Shown here piece after piece: positions 4,996 through 5,048 of a stretch of 5,048 nt of DNA. The first letter of the stretch is position 1; every line of letters begins with the position of its first letter. This DNA is from an uncultured Rikenellaceae bacterium (GTDB taxonomy: Bacteria; Bacteroidota; Bacteroidia; Bacteroidales; Rikenellaceae), in assembly GCA_910588925.1 (NCBI GenBank), contig CAJURV010000103.1, forward strand, positions 1 through 5,048. The letters are read 5' to 3'. A program made the translations under genes and the position numbers. The notes below the pieces were generated by a model. That model saw nothing but the letters and a program-made list of their open reading frames with translations. It searched no databases and was not told the DNA's origin.

Positions 4996-5048
4996 CGCGT
5001 TAGGGATTTTATAGGTCCGTGCGTACGCGAGCGAAGTTTTCGTGATAT

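Larger units (their letters stand above)
4420..5048. other. Gene-free, repeat- and hairpin-rich right flank
   Basis: Over 600 nt without a convincing gene. The longest open frame (4452-4652, plus, 66 codons) has an Arg/Gly/Cys-rich translation without domain-like pattern. A 24-codon frame at 4847-4921 lies across a GC hairpin and also looks accidental. What the tract does hold is a long stem at 4471-4577, a 14-nt direct repeat (4462-4475 and 4772-4785), a consensus plus-strand promoter (4638-4668) and several GC-rich hairpins (4865-4896, 4943-4963, 4983-4995). GC-rich words such as CTTCG, CGTTAGG and CGGCCCGCT recur. No tRNA, rRNA, CRISPR or transposase signal was seen. Confidence 0.6.

Noticed and set aside
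4440..5048. Possible CRISPR array or insertion-sequence end
   Set aside because: Repeats are only two copies at irregular form with no spacer periodicity. No transposase fragment or target-site duplication bordering an inverted repeat was found.

Overview
The window looks like chromosomal DNA from an anaerobic Bacteroidota, most likely order Bacteroidales. The evidence is a promoter grammar of the Bacteroides type (TTTG/TTG, about 19 nt, then TAnnTTTG), no strong Shine-Dalgarno sequences ahead of the genes, a very large multi-SLBB polysaccharide-export protein typical of this phylum, and a Dcu-type C4-dicarboxylate carrier fitting a fumarate-respiring, succinate-forming metabolism. Genus cannot be fixed from the sequence; an Alistipes-, Barnesiella- or Muribaculaceae-like gut organism is a guess.

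Layout: two intact genes, both on the minus strand, fill positions 225-4300. Read in the direction of transcription, the first is a 435-residue DcuB/DcuA-family C4-dicarboxylate antiporter (4300 to 2993). After a 170-nt gap with its own consensus promoter comes an 865-residue SLBB-repeat outer-membrane polysaccharide export protein (2822 to 225). A textbook intrinsic terminator (162-202) closes the second gene. The long reading frame of the export gene runs upstream to 2945, but the signal peptide and the promoter both place the true start at 2822. The two genes have no obvious functional link and are probably separate transcription units.

Flanks: positions 1-161 hold no gene. Positions 4301-5048 (about 750 nt) also hold no convincing gene. 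The first part is the Dcu leader with candidate -7 boxes. The rest is full of inverted and direct repeats: a 23-bp stem around a 61-nt loop at 4471-4577 whose only departures from Watson-Crick pairing are G-U wobbles in the plus-strand sense, a 14-nt exact direct repeat, and several GC-rich hairpins.

A consensus Bacteroides promoter on the plus strand (4638-4668: TTTG, exactly 19 nt, TATCTTTG) fires into this gene-free tract. A nested stem arrangement lies downstream, followed by a weak terminator-like hairpin. The most interesting hypothesis in the window is therefore one or two undescribed structured plus-strand RNAs in 4450-4970. It rests on sequence pattern alone and is tentative; a decaying intergenic repeat element is the main alternative. 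The two protein-coding genes are ordinary, apart from the points noted in the findings.
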